Positions 18,901-27,112 are shown, counted from the stretch's first letter. The stretch is DNA of 64,000 nucleotides from Thiodiazotropha sp040506275 (GCA_040506275.1 JBEVXD010000006.1:124001-188000); one strand, 5' to 3'. Notes: generated by a model not told the origin, from the sequence alone. A program made the numbers and translations.

Positions 18901-18981
18901 TGGATAATTGCCAGCGCCCTCTTGGATGAACAAGGAAAGCCGGTTGCCCTATCTACAACTGAGCGATTGATTAGCAAATAA
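15970..18981 (+). CDS. CheB-CheR-PAS fusion signalling protein
   Basis: A 1003-residue multidomain protein. Residues ~40-230 form a CheB methylesterase domain with Ser49 (GIAASAGG), His76 (IQHLDPNYKS) and Asp168 (SGTASDGT), but no N-terminal receiver domain. Residues ~235-500 form a CheR methyltransferase (RRINRRM, VPGCSTGQEAYS for SAM binding, MSCRNLLIYL). Residues ~690-770 are a long coiled coil of heptads built on NEELQSTNEEL. Two PAS domains follow (~775-875 and ~885-1000). ATG 15985 is an alternative start. The partner receptor is unknown. The next gene, 16 bases downstream, makes or degrades c-di-GMP, so the two are likely co-transcribed. Confidence 0.92.
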   Translation: MGSPFMTSSKKSKSGTQTASRKKRQSSKPSGEKITEIHEDIPVVGIAASAGGLKAFKALLSHLPTNTGLGFVLIQHLDPNYKSILSEILSKDCPLPVEEITDGMIMLQDHVYVIPPNEQLILLHNSLNFLPKIDNKRHYNPADVFFQSLAEDRGSNAVGVVLSGTASDGTLGCRAIKEAGGITFAQDSESAEYDGMPSNAVAAGCIDFVLTPAEIARELVRIATHSSLRPGHTVAKVEEILAATPEQLNKIFILLRARTGNDFSYYKSTTLKRRINRRMLLHKIDRVAHYIALLQKEPQELDALFQDILINVTAFFRDPSSFEVLKTIVFPKLVENRPADASIRIWVPGCSTGQEAYSIAIALIEYLGDRVSSYPIQIFGSDIDETAIEQARSGLYPEIIEDEISQVRLKRYFHKAPGGYQVNKQIRDMCVFAVHNVIKDPPFSRLDLMSCRNLLIYLGSTLQKKVLQVFHYALQPDGFLMLGTSETIGSQADLYALKDKKAKIYQKKSVATHLNNDIVFRTNHNPVSVEIPLGNKDNEIIYDLEREADRLLLNTYVPPGIIVNSNQIVVRFFGRTWPYIEPSNGVASLNLYKIAHPDLIVELRAAIHSVTKEGGNVRKDKVRLRVDGETQRVDIQVLSLGGAIRGEDNLLVMFEPNLTTSKELRTDDGAGEADSDSLETISTRNDELEREVITTREYMQSIVEEQEGTNEELRSANEEIQSTNEELQSTNEEMETAKEELQSANEELSTVNEELENRNEELARTNDDLTNLLASVNLPILMLGSDLRIRQFTQATEKLLNLIETDVGRPIGNIKPNIEITNLESEVLQVIDSMITKTMEIQDNQGHWYSVRIRPYKTLDNRIDGAVITFIDISAVKDIDRIKKSLARERRLATVVSNSNDAIMVQDLDGNIQAWNPAAEALYGYTEKEALKLNIMQIVPESGQETLKQMLMDIREGKSVEPLQLERVTKEGNVQSIWIIASALLDEQGKPVALSTTERLISK

Positions 18982-18997
18982 TCTATGGAGTGTCTTC

Positions 18998-21268
18998 ATG
19001 AGCAGATATAGTAACCTCAGCCGAGTCGAGCTTGAAAAAATGCTCGGTCAATCTGAGGCTCTGCTGTCTCTTGAAAAGGATACAAATAGAGAACATCTTC
19101 TGCATGATCTGCAACTCCACAAAATTGAACTTGAGATCCAGAATCGTGACTTGATAGAGTCACAGCGTGAGTTGGAAGTCACCCGTGATCGATATGCTGA
19201 AATCTACGATTTCGCTCCTGTGGGTTATTTGACGCTGGATAACAACGGCATTATAAAAAATTTAAATTTATCAGCAGCGGTCATGTTTGGGCTTGAACGT
19301 TCCAAGCTATTGGGTAAACCCCTTTCCACACAAATGGCTACCGGGATGAGTCGTCTGCTGTTCAAACACCTACGCAATACATTTTCTTCAGATCGAATGG
19401 TCACAGACGACTTCACTCTGAAAACCGCTAAAGATCATAAGACACGATTTGTCAGGGCGGACAGTATAAAACATGCAGGGGCCGATGATGAAATTACCTG
19501 TCTGATGAATCTGACAGATATCACAGAGCGTCGCAAAGCAGAGCAGGCGGTGCTTGAAGAGCGCTCCTTTCTACAGCATGTTATTGACGGTGTTGATGAT
19601 CCCATAATGGTGATCAGTTTAGACCACAAGATAATAAGTATGAATGATTCTGCAAGGCGAATCGCCAAGATGTTGAAATTGGATCCGGAGAATGTCTGCT
19701 GTTATCAGATTTCCCATCAGAATGACTCACCTTGCGATGGTAATGATTATCCCTGTCCGTTAAAGGCTGTATCGCAATCCCATCTGCCCACTAAAGTCAT
19801 TCATAACCATTTATCTGAAATGGGCACCCAGCGAAAATTCGAGATCTCGGTAAGTCCACTATTTGATGATGCTGGTGAGATAATGGGTGTTATTGAAACA
19901 TCACGTGATATTACTGAGCACATTGAGTTGTTGGAGGAGCTGAAGGAGCGAGAGCTCAGTTATGCCCATCTGGCACAGCATGATTCACTCACAGGACTAC
20001 CGAATCGTCTACTGTTCGCCGATCGTCTGAGTCAGGCTATTCACGTGGCTCATCGAAACAAAACAAAACTCGCAATACTGTTTATTGATCTTGATCGATT
20101 CAAAGAGGTCAATGACAGCTTTGATCACGCTTGTGGTGATGAAGTGCTAAAGGAGGTTGCGAAACGGTTTCAGGCGCTGTTTCGGGAAGATGACACCATT
20201 GCAAGAATGGGGGGAGACGAATTTACCGTTATTCTCACACATATTAAAGATGAATCAAACGGTGCACTGGTTGCTAAAAAGTTGCTCAATACATTCCAAA
20301 AAACCTTTGCTGTACATGGCCATGAACTGTTTCTGGGCGCCAGTATAGGTATCAGCCTCTATCCAGATCATGGTGATACCGTCGATGAGCTGGTTCGTAA
20401 TGCGGATACTGCGATGTACCGGGCAAAGGAAGAGGGTAGAAATACCTTTCAATACTACTCAGAGGAGTTGACCGCCAAAGCGTTCGAGCGTGTTTTTCTG
20501 GCATCGAGTCTTCATAATGCACTGAAAAAGGGTGAGTTGCTAATCTATTATCAGCCTCAGTTCGAGTTAGTTTCCAAGAAAATATGTGGTGTTGAGGCGC
20601 TTGTAAGGTGGCAAAATCCTGAGCTTGGCTTGGTTGCTCCCAATAAATTTATTCCTCTGGCTGAGGATTCCGGCATCATTGCCAAAATGGGTAGCTGGAT
20701 ATTGAGAGAGGCCTGTCAGCAAATGAAAACATGGCAGAGTTCAGGTTTACTGGAAAGCGACATGACGATCAGTGTCAATTTGTCAGGGAAACAATTCGAT
20801 CATGTTGATCTTGTTGTTGATGTTGAACAGACCCTAAGTGATACAGCTCTCTCGCCTACCTGTTTAGAGCTGGAGATTACCGAATCAATAATGATGCGAT
20901 CGACAGAAGCTACCAGCCAGATACTCACCAGTCTTCGAGAGCTTGGAGTGAAGGTCGCAATTGATGATTTTGGTACCGGTTATTCATCGTTGAGTTATCT
21001 TAAACAATTGCCAATTACTCGTCTCAAAATCGATAAGACCTTTGTTTCTGATATACCGGAGGATTTGAATGATGTGGCAATTTCCAAAGCGATCATTTCG
21101 ATGGGAAAGAATTTGTCACTCGACGTATTGGCTGAAGGGGTGGAAACAAAACAGCAACATCAATTTCTGATTCAGCAGGGGTGCCGTGTAGGTCAGGGTT
21201 ATCTATTCGCAAGACCCATGCCATCAGACAGCTTTGAATCCTTCGTTCAAGATAGAAATAAACCCTAA
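18998..21268 (+). CDS. PAS-PAS-GGDEF-EAL cyclic-di-GMP protein
   Basis: A 756-residue soluble protein: N-terminal helix, PAS 1 (~65-175), PAS 2 (~190-305), GGDEF (~325-490, intact GGDEF in RMGGDEFTVIL) and EAL (~505-745, VEALVRW, NLSGKQF, ELEITES, DDFGTGYSSL, AEGVE). Both catalytic signatures look intact, so it could synthesise and hydrolyse c-di-GMP. PAS 2 contains a Cys/His cluster: Cys234, Cys235, His240, Cys246, Cys253, spaced as C-C-x4-H-x5-C-x6-C-P, which could bind metal or an Fe-S centre. It is probably co-transcribed with the preceding CheB-CheR gene. Confidence 0.93.
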   Translation: MSRYSNLSRVELEKMLGQSEALLSLEKDTNREHLLHDLQLHKIELEIQNRDLIESQRELEVTRDRYAEIYDFAPVGYLTLDNNGIIKNLNLSAAVMFGLERSKLLGKPLSTQMATGMSRLLFKHLRNTFSSDRMVTDDFTLKTAKDHKTRFVRADSIKHAGADDEITCLMNLTDITERRKAEQAVLEERSFLQHVIDGVDDPIMVISLDHKIISMNDSARRIAKMLKLDPENVCCYQISHQNDSPCDGNDYPCPLKAVSQSHLPTKVIHNHLSEMGTQRKFEISVSPLFDDAGEIMGVIETSRDITEHIELLEELKERELSYAHLAQHDSLTGLPNRLLFADRLSQAIHVAHRNKTKLAILFIDLDRFKEVNDSFDHACGDEVLKEVAKRFQALFREDDTIARMGGDEFTVILTHIKDESNGALVAKKLLNTFQKTFAVHGHELFLGASIGISLYPDHGDTVDELVRNADTAMYRAKEEGRNTFQYYSEELTAKAFERVFLASSLHNALKKGELLIYYQPQFELVSKKICGVEALVRWQNPELGLVAPNKFIPLAEDSGIIAKMGSWILREACQQMKTWQSSGLLESDMTISVNLSGKQFDHVDLVVDVEQTLSDTALSPTCLELEITESIMMRSTEATSQILTSLRELGVKVAIDDFGTGYSSLSYLKQLPITRLKIDKTFVSDIPEDLNDVAISKAIISMGKNLSLDVLAEGVETKQQHQFLIQQGCRVGQGYLFARPMPSDSFESFVQDRNKP

Positions 21269-21554
21269 ACTCATAAACATCCAGATCCTCTCAGCGACTG
21301 TTTAAGTGGCCTCTTGTTGCAATGATACAGAGGCTGTATGGATAAGCTGATTTGAGCAGTTGCAAATGTTCAACTCTTTTTCTTTGTGATCTCTAACCCC
21401 ATGAAAGTCATATTTGAATGTATGAGGTTCTAATCCCATCCACAGTCTCCTTAGGTCATTATTTATAGCTTATTGTTCTATAGTTGATCTAATAATAATC
21501 CTGAACCTACCTATTAAGGTGCCGAGTTAATAATAATTGATAATGGAGTGCTAC

Positions 21555-23402
21555 ATGAATCTAAACTTGTCAGCTTGCAGCCGCTTAACAGTCCCATCCA
21601 TCATCTCACTTACCTTGTTGTTCGCTGCCTGTTCTCCCGCTCCTCACTCACATCAGAATTCAAAAACTGGACAAGCTCAGAATAATAATAAAACAGGACT
21701 GGTCAGTTACGATGAGGTGGACGCGATAGAGATCGTTGAAAGTCCTGCAACAGGTGTCGCCCTGGGCTGGGGGTGGAACAGGGGGGATTCTGAACCGATT
21801 CCGACCATCTGTGTCGAGTTTGTTCCGGGTGAGGAGCCGGCTCAGACAAGATACATGACAATGCACGAAGTATCGGATAGCTATACCCTGATGAAAACCC
21901 TTGGTGTCTCTGCAGAAGCATCAGTCAAGGCGATAGGATACCAAGCGAGCGGGAAGGCGGCCTTTGCCAAATCGACCAATCTGAGCAATCAACAGTCTAC
22001 ATTTGTTATGAATGCAGTGGTGCAAAACGGTGTGCGGTATGCAGCACCTGCACCTGAAGAAGAGAGTAGCGGTACAGAGTATCAGCCGGCCATCAATGAG
22101 CGGGGTGGCACCCGTGGTGCCATAAGACTAACACCTAAAGCTCTGGGGTTGGCTACCCGGAGAGATGGGCTGGACGCCTTTAAACGTCATTGTGGATCGG
22201 CATTCGTCTCTGCTGTTTACGGTGGTGCCAAGCTGACCGCTGCGATCAGCTTTGTCAGTAAAAGTCTAGAGGAGAAGGAGAAGCTGAGTGCTGAAATCAG
22301 TGGCAGTGGCTGGGGGGCCAGGTTTAAAAGCAAGGTGCAGTCTGGTAAGACGAGTGCTACTGATTCAAATCGAATGGATATCTCTCTGTTTATGACTGGG
22401 GGTAAAGACGATGCCATTCCCGCAAGTAAAGAGGATCTAATCAAAAAACTGGAGACCATTTCATTGGATGCCTATGCAGCACCAAAGGATTTTCAGATCG
22501 CCATCACCCCCTACGAGGTACTCTCGAACTGGCCCGGAAAGCTGCTGCCTGATAAGGAGTCTGAGTTCGACGAATTAGCAAGTTATTGGGGTAGTTACAA
22601 TACCCTCTACGATGAGATGCAACAGATACTCGATAATCCAAAAAACTACTATCTTGTAACCAGTGATGAACAAGGCTGTCCAGTCATCCCGATGTGTTCT
22701 GTTGAGAAACAGGCCTATGATGTTTCTGTTCAGACATTAAATCAGCTTAATCAGAATTTTAGCGTTATAAAAGCCTGGTCCAAGCTCATAGCTGAAATAG
22801 AAAAGCCTCTTATCATTGCAAGGGATGAGGCAAAAGCTGCCCTCAGCAGATGTCAAACAAAACATAATCTCACTACGGCAAAACAGGCTGTGGTCAATTT
22901 GGCGGCTTTGAAACGTGCCCAGGATGAGGTTTTGATCAATCTACGGCGAATGCAGAACGAGGCTCGGGAGTGTAGTGATCGCAGTGATAACTGCAGTTTT
23001 GATGTCAGCAACTATCGCAGCCCCTATGGTTTCAGAATCCAACTGCCTGTTCCTATATCTGCTTCATTGGCAAGCGTTGTTGAGATAACCGAATATCTGG
23101 TCGGCCGTCCAGCAAAACAGCGTTGTGAGTTTTCACCCTCCGATCCTGGTTGTCTCACCAATGCAGAGATCGACCAATGGCAGAGAAAGTTGGGATTATT
23201 ACCTGTCAGCAAGACAATGCAACCACAGCTGTTCACAAATTATGAGAAACTTGCCGAAGCCGAAACAGCAATAGAGGAAGCTCGAAAAACAGAGTCGGTC
23301 TGTAAACCAGAGCAATTCCAATTCGAGGAGGGACGCAATGATGTGATCTGGTACAACGCCAGCCGCATACAGAAGCTGGAAAAGAGCATGGAGCAGATTT
23401 GA
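21555..23402 (+). CDS. Predicted lipoprotein with weak MACPF-like features
   Basis: A 615-residue protein with a hydrophobic N-terminus ending LLFAACSPAP, so Cys26 is the likely lipidation site. GGAG precedes ATG 21555. Around residues 215-245 a stretch reads FKRHCGSAFVSAVYGGAKL, which resembles the Y-G-T-H-F/Y...GG signature of MACPF/CDC pore formers, followed by strand-like segments with Ser/Gly/Lys (SAEISGSGWGARFKSKV). The C-terminal half is helical, Cys-containing and of unknown fold. I do not recognise the family with certainty. The pore-forming reading is an inference from one motif. Confidence 0.6.
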   Translation: MNLNLSACSRLTVPSIISLTLLFAACSPAPHSHQNSKTGQAQNNNKTGLVSYDEVDAIEIVESPATGVALGWGWNRGDSEPIPTICVEFVPGEEPAQTRYMTMHEVSDSYTLMKTLGVSAEASVKAIGYQASGKAAFAKSTNLSNQQSTFVMNAVVQNGVRYAAPAPEEESSGTEYQPAINERGGTRGAIRLTPKALGLATRRDGLDAFKRHCGSAFVSAVYGGAKLTAAISFVSKSLEEKEKLSAEISGSGWGARFKSKVQSGKTSATDSNRMDISLFMTGGKDDAIPASKEDLIKKLETISLDAYAAPKDFQIAITPYEVLSNWPGKLLPDKESEFDELASYWGSYNTLYDEMQQILDNPKNYYLVTSDEQGCPVIPMCSVEKQAYDVSVQTLNQLNQNFSVIKAWSKLIAEIEKPLIIARDEAKAALSRCQTKHNLTTAKQAVVNLAALKRAQDEVLINLRRMQNEARECSDRSDNCSFDVSNYRSPYGFRIQLPVPISASLASVVEITEYLVGRPAKQRCEFSPSDPGCLTNAEIDQWQRKLGLLPVSKTMQPQLFTNYEKLAEAETAIEEARKTESVCKPEQFQFEEGRNDVIWYNASRIQKLEKSMEQI

Positions 23403-23584
23403 AACCTGTGATTCGGTGTTCAAGCTTCCTGGTAGTGGAGGCTTCTACGGTGGCCAGAAAACAGGGCCACTGTATGAATTCCTCACACAATCATTACCCA
23501 ATTGCTCTGACTCTTTAGAGGAGAGACAGTTTCTACATAGAAACTTTTTAGCAGAGTGAAAAAATCCCTTGATGAGTTCACTTA

Positions 23585-23619
23585 ACTGCAACCTTCTTCA
23601 AGTGGAAGAGGGTTGCAGT
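23585..23619. terminator. Hairpin between convergent genes
   Basis: ACTGCAACC pairs with GGTTGCAGT, and the inner TTCTTC/GAAGAG extends the stem to about 15 pairs around a short AAGT-type loop. It lies 14 bases after the fesII stop (minus strand) and after the lipoprotein gene on the plus strand. There is no good T-tract, so intrinsic termination is plausible but not certain. Confidence 0.5.
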
Positions 23620-23632
23620 GATAAGTTAACTA

Positions 23633-24001
23633 TTATGCGCCACCTGGTTCGCCAGTAAACTCTACCAAGAGGTCCTCATCGGTTACTACAGTCTGGCATG
23701 CAAGGCGGAAGGTGGGTGGAATGTCTTTCACATTCGCACGCTCTTCCTCATGCTTGGGTAACTTGCCGATCGATTTCAGAACTTCCCTCTCCTTATCTGT
23801 AAGCATTGCCCCTTTGATGTGGTCGCCATCAAGGTGGGTAATTTTTACAAGGCATGAACCACACTCCCCATCCTGGCACTCGAATGGGATTTTAATATTG
23901 TTTTCCTTTGCGACTGCAAGCAAGGTATCGCGCTTACCTGCGACAGCAGTAACTTTCGTGTTTTTTTTCATGATGGGAGATGAGAAATATATTGTGGCCA
24001 T
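23633..24001 (-). CDS. fesII: Shethna protein II-type [2Fe-2S] ferredoxin (nitrogenase protection)
   Basis: A 122-residue ferredoxin, the same length as Azotobacter FeSII and, as I recall that sequence, very similar throughout (MATIYFSSP start, KIPFECQDGECGSC, LPPTYRLACQT-like end, VEFTGEPGGA tail). Cluster ligands are Cys42, Cys47, Cys50 and Cys102. FeSII binds oxidised nitrogenase component proteins and shields them from oxygen. GTG 24013 is upstream in frame, but ATG 24001 follows AGGTGGAG and matches the family start. No nif gene is in the window. The three NtrC-like sites at 24151-24269 lie 150-270 bases upstream. Confidence 0.9.
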   Translation of the reverse strand: MATIYFSSPIMKKNTKVTAVAGKRDTLLAVAKENNIKIPFECQDGECGSCLVKITHLDGDHIKGAMLTDKEREVLKSIGKLPKHEEERANVKDIPPTFRLACQTVVTDEDLLVEFTGEPGGA

Positions 24002-24150
24002 TGTGTGCTCCACCTGGTTGATGAGTAAAAAAATAGGATATTTACAATGTCCATAATCAGATGTTCTGTCTGCTAGCCGTGTCTGCTAGGTGTCTGGACA
24101 AGGCGCATCATACGTAAAAAAAATGCCGCATGGGTAGTACTATTTTTATT

Positions 24151-24269
24151 GCACCAAGATAAGGCTTTAATGGTGCTAGATAACAGAAAATTTACTTTTT
24201 TCATGCACCAGTAAGATGCGTTTTTATCTAAACTCAGTCTGTAAATTAATATTTGCACCATTATGATGC
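24151..24269. promoter_or_regulatory. Three phased NtrC-like binding sites
   Basis: GCACCA recurs at 24151, 24205 and 24255, spaced 54 and 50 bases (about five helical turns). The third is GCACCA-TTA-TGATGC and the second GCACCA-GTA-AGATGC. They fit the enterobacterial glnA enhancer dyad GCACCA-N3-TGGTGC with one and two mismatches. The first has a weak right half, but a TGGTGC half-site follows at 24171. They sit between fesII (minus) and gdx (plus). I found no GG-N10-GC sigma-54 core promoter nearby, so the identity as NtrC sites is inference. Confidence 0.4.
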
Positions 24270-24413
24270 CGGTGTGCTGTTTTTTTAGATTCTCTGCCCT
24301 TGAGACTTTTGCACAATCAGTTGTGTTGCTATTGAATGGAGTCAGTGATATAGCTCTATCTCCTAGGGCATATTGGATTTAGTATTAACAGGTAAATGAC
24401 TTTGGAGTAATCG

Positions 24414-24728
24414 ATGGCCTGGCTATGGTTGTTAGCGGCAGGACTGTTTGAAGTATTTTTCGCAGTTTTTCTGAAATTGTCGGATGGGTTTACTAAAACA
24501 GGCTATACGATCCTGTTTGCGTTGTCTGCATCGCTCTCTTTTTATGCATTGACGAAAGCAATGCAAGTTATACCGATTGGGACGGCTTACGCAGTGTGGA
24601 CTGGGATTGGAGCAGTAGGCGTGGTAGTGCTTGGTGCTATCTTATTTTCTGAACCACTTACAGGGATGAGGTTATTTTTCATATCAACATTGATTGGTTC
24701 AATTATTGGTTTGAAATATGTTTCTTGA
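24414..24728 (+). CDS. gdx: Guanidinium exporter Gdx (SugE-type SMR protein)
   Basis: A 104-residue four-helix small multidrug resistance protein. Glu13 (AAGLFEVFFAVFLK) is the conserved transport carboxylate. The loop PIGTAYAVWTGIGAVG is the SugE/Gdx signature, and helix 4 ends GSIIGLKYVS. Gdx proteins export guanidinium in exchange for protons, whereas EmrE-type proteins export larger drugs. TTTGGAGTAATCG precedes ATG 24414. No guanidine riboswitch was seen in its leader, unlike many gdx genes. The guanidine catabolic operon with a riboswitch lies 14 kb away in this window. Confidence 0.88.
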   Translation: MAWLWLLAAGLFEVFFAVFLKLSDGFTKTGYTILFALSASLSFYALTKAMQVIPIGTAYAVWTGIGAVGVVVLGAILFSEPLTGMRLFFISTLIGSIIGLKYVS

Positions 24729-25780
24729 GTGAGCTGAATCTGATATCTCTTCTGTTTGTGACTTCCTGTTCACATAGGACGCTGCTGAATCACACTTTAT
24801 GATTAAGTATTTTCTGCTTATAAGTAATTGTGACATTCAGGGTGCTGCATCAGTATAGGAATATTGATCTTCTTACCCCCATGGTTCAGTTATTACTGAG
24901 GTCTCAGGCGGGAACAAGTCTAAATCGATATGAGGTGTAAACAGGCGTGTTTACTTCGAATTGCAGCGCCTTTGGTGGGGCAGGGCCCCACCCTACGAAA
25001 TAGCCGGGGTGCCTGGTGGGCTCAGCCCCCAAGAAAAGGTGATGTGTAGGGTGGGGCCTGCCCCACCAATTAGTAACTTGAGTGAGTTGAATCTGATATC
25101 TCTTCTGTTTGTGATTTCCTGTTCACATAAGACGCTGCTGATCCACACCTTATGATTATTCTTTTTTGTTTATAAATTGTTGTGGCATTCAGGGTGCTTT
25201 CATCAGTATGGGAATATTGATCTTCTTACCCTCATGGTTCCGTTATTATGGAGGTCTCAAGCGGGAACAAGTCTAAATAGATATGAGGTGTAACTAAGTG
25301 TTTACTTAGGATTGCAGCGCCTTTGGTGGGGCAGGCCCCACCCTACGAAATAGCCGGGGTGCCTGGTGGGCTCAGCCCCCAAGAAAAGGTGATGTGTAGG
25401 GTGGAGCCTGCCCCACCAATTAGTAACTTGAGTGAGTTGAATCTGATATCTCTTCTGTTTGTGATTTCCTGTTCACATAAGACGCTGCTGATCCACACCT
25501 TATGATTATTCTTTTTTGTTTATAAATTGTTGTGGCATTCAGGGTGCTTTCATCAGTATGGGAATATTGATCTTCTTATCCTCATGGTTCCGTTATTATG
25601 GAGGTCTCAAGCGGGAACAAGTCTAAATAGATATGAGGTGTAACTAGAAGTGTTTACTTTGGATTGTAGCGCCTTTGGTGGGGCAGGCCCCACCCTACGA
25701 AATAGTCGATGTGTATGGTGGGGCTTTGCTACAAGCAATAGGTGATGTGTAGGGTGGGGCCATGCCCCACCAATCAGATT
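24727..25780. repeat. Three tandem copies of a ~350-bp intergenic unit
   Basis: Units start at about 24727, 25080 and 25430 (periods 353 and 350 bases), each beginning GAGTGAG(C/T)TGAATCTG. The first unit starts exactly at the gdx stop codon. Units 2 and 3 are nearly identical and unit 1 is more diverged. Each carries a palindrome pair of the GGTGGGGC family near its end (about 24974-25070, 25326-25419, 25676-25772). Short open frames inside are just translated repeats. No coding signal is seen, and the unit occupies the whole 1.05-kb gap before the chemoreceptor gene. Confidence 0.85.
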
Positions 25781-25782
25781 AA

Positions 25783-26901
25783 TTATGCTGTAGAGTTTCT
25801 TGTGCCGCCTGCCGCGTGTGCACTTTGCTTGATTTCGTCCAGTTTTCTAAATACTTCCATGCTGCCCTCTTCCATCGATTTAAGAGCATGCATTAGCGCG
25901 CTGTAATTCCGTTCGCTTTCTAGAAGCTTGAAAATATCATGGGTGGTTCTATGTACAATCTCATGGGGTTGTTCGAGCGCTTTATAATAGGGTGAGGATG
26001 AGAAAAACTCTTTGCCTTCACCTTCATAGTACCACTTACCGAGCCTACAGTTGTGGTGGTCGACGAAATCAAAAGCGGGTTTGTCGTGGTTGATAGAGAG
26101 ATAGGTATTTACCTTCCATAACATGTGATCCAGTTTTGCCAAACCCATGAAGACACTGTCTGTTGTGGCAGAGATGTCACCAAAGTAGCCTTTGATCTCT
26201 TCATTGATACCTTTGAGGTTCTCTTCGAATCCTTTTACTTTGTTCTGGACATCATCAATGCACTCAATTAATCGGGTGGAGTCACCGCCAACAGAATCCA
26301 CGTTTTGTTGCATGGATTTGATTACATCATTAGTGTCAGTGATCGCTGACTGTGTCTTGTCAGCAAGACCTCGAACTTCATCAGCAACTACGGCAAAGCC
26401 TCGTCCCTGTTCACCTGCACGGGCAGCTTCAATAGCTGCATTCAGTGCGAGTAGATTGGTCTGTTCGGCAATGCCCCTTATAAACGCCAGAATTGAGCTG
26501 ATTTCAGTGGCGCGGGAAGACATGTTCTTTACAGAGTTATCGGCATGGGTGGAGAGGCTTGCCAGGTCATCCAGTGCATCAGTGATCTGAGATATATCGG
26601 CGGTCATGCCTGTAAAATGTGAGCGTACGTTCGTAGCACAGCCCAGGGTATGCTTTGCTGATCCAACGGAATCGGCAAGGTCGGATTGTATAATTCCCAA
26701 TCCAGCTTTCATCTGGATGTTTTCGAAGGTCATCAACTCATTGAGTTGAGACTCCCTGGAGGTGTCCTGTTGAAGTGTCGTTAAGGTTTTTGACTGCCTC
26801 TCCAGTTGCTCTTCAAGTGCAGCGACTGTGTTTTTCAGTTCCTCATTTTCCACCTGCAACTGCGCAATGAGTGTCTGATCCTTCTTATTGAACCATCCCA
26901 T
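25783..26901 (-). CDS. Soluble chemoreceptor with C-terminal zinc-binding CZB domain
   Basis: A 372-residue protein without transmembrane segments. An N-terminal coiled coil (residues ~15-60) leads to an MCP signalling domain with the hairpin tip IRGIAEQTNLLALNAAIEA and AGEQGRGFAVVADEVR. The C-terminal ~110 residues are a CZB domain (KLDHMLWKVNTYL, HHNCRLGKWYYEGEGKEF, PHEIVH), with the His/Cys zinc ligands. CZB receptors respond to zinc, hypochlorite or energy state. ATG 26901 is chosen because GGAGATACCAGC precedes it. Confidence 0.92.
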   Translation of the reverse strand: MGWFNKKDQTLIAQLQVENEELKNTVAALEEQLERQSKTLTTLQQDTSRESQLNELMTFENIQMKAGLGIIQSDLADSVGSAKHTLGCATNVRSHFTGMTADISQITDALDDLASLSTHADNSVKNMSSRATEISSILAFIRGIAEQTNLLALNAAIEAARAGEQGRGFAVVADEVRGLADKTQSAITDTNDVIKSMQQNVDSVGGDSTRLIECIDDVQNKVKGFEENLKGINEEIKGYFGDISATTDSVFMGLAKLDHMLWKVNTYLSINHDKPAFDFVDHHNCRLGKWYYEGEGKEFFSSSPYYKALEQPHEIVHRTTHDIFKLLESERNYSALMHALKSMEEGSMEVFRKLDEIKQSAHAAGGTRNSTA

Positions 26902-26940
26902 GCTGGTATCTCCATGCATATCCATTCAGAGTTAGATTTA

Positions 26941-27112
26941 GTGGGCCATGCGGTAAATAAGGTAATGAGCGGGTCTCCCTTCGGGCCGGCCCACAAGCCT
27001 CAGCAGCTTCGTTGCACTCACTTGAATTGGCCTGCCAGTCCTACGTTCGCGCGCCTTACTGCTGAGGCTTGCGGGACCGGCTGATCGTTACCTTATTTAC
27101 CGCATGGTCCAC
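26941..27112. mobile_element. MITE-like palindromic element with 25-bp inverted ends
   Basis: Left end GTGGGCCATGCGGTAAATAA plus GGTAA (26941-26965) is matched by the complementary right end TTACCTTATTTACCGCATGG plus TCCAC (27088-27112), with one mismatch. Inside, GCCTCAGCAG and CTGCTGAGGC form a second nested inverted repeat. TA dinucleotides flank both ends, as expected for insertion at TA. There is no transposase inside the ~172 bases, so it would depend on one supplied in trans. Confidence 0.7.

Noticed and set aside
24002..24413. Guanidine riboswitch in the gdx leader
   Set aside because: None of the ykkC, mini-ykkC (paired ACGR hairpins) or ykkC-III signatures could be seen.
24961..25505. 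Two near-identical short frames of 60-64 codons
   Set aside because: They are translations of the tandem noncoding repeat and its palindromes, with no ribosome site or family resemblance.
24727..25780. CRISPR-like array
   Set aside because: Unit length (~350 bases) and near-identical contents do not fit short direct repeats with unique spacers.
26192..26590. 132-codon plus-strand frame opposite the chemoreceptor
   Set aside because: Antisense to the conserved MCP signalling domain; Ser/Ala-rich with no family match.
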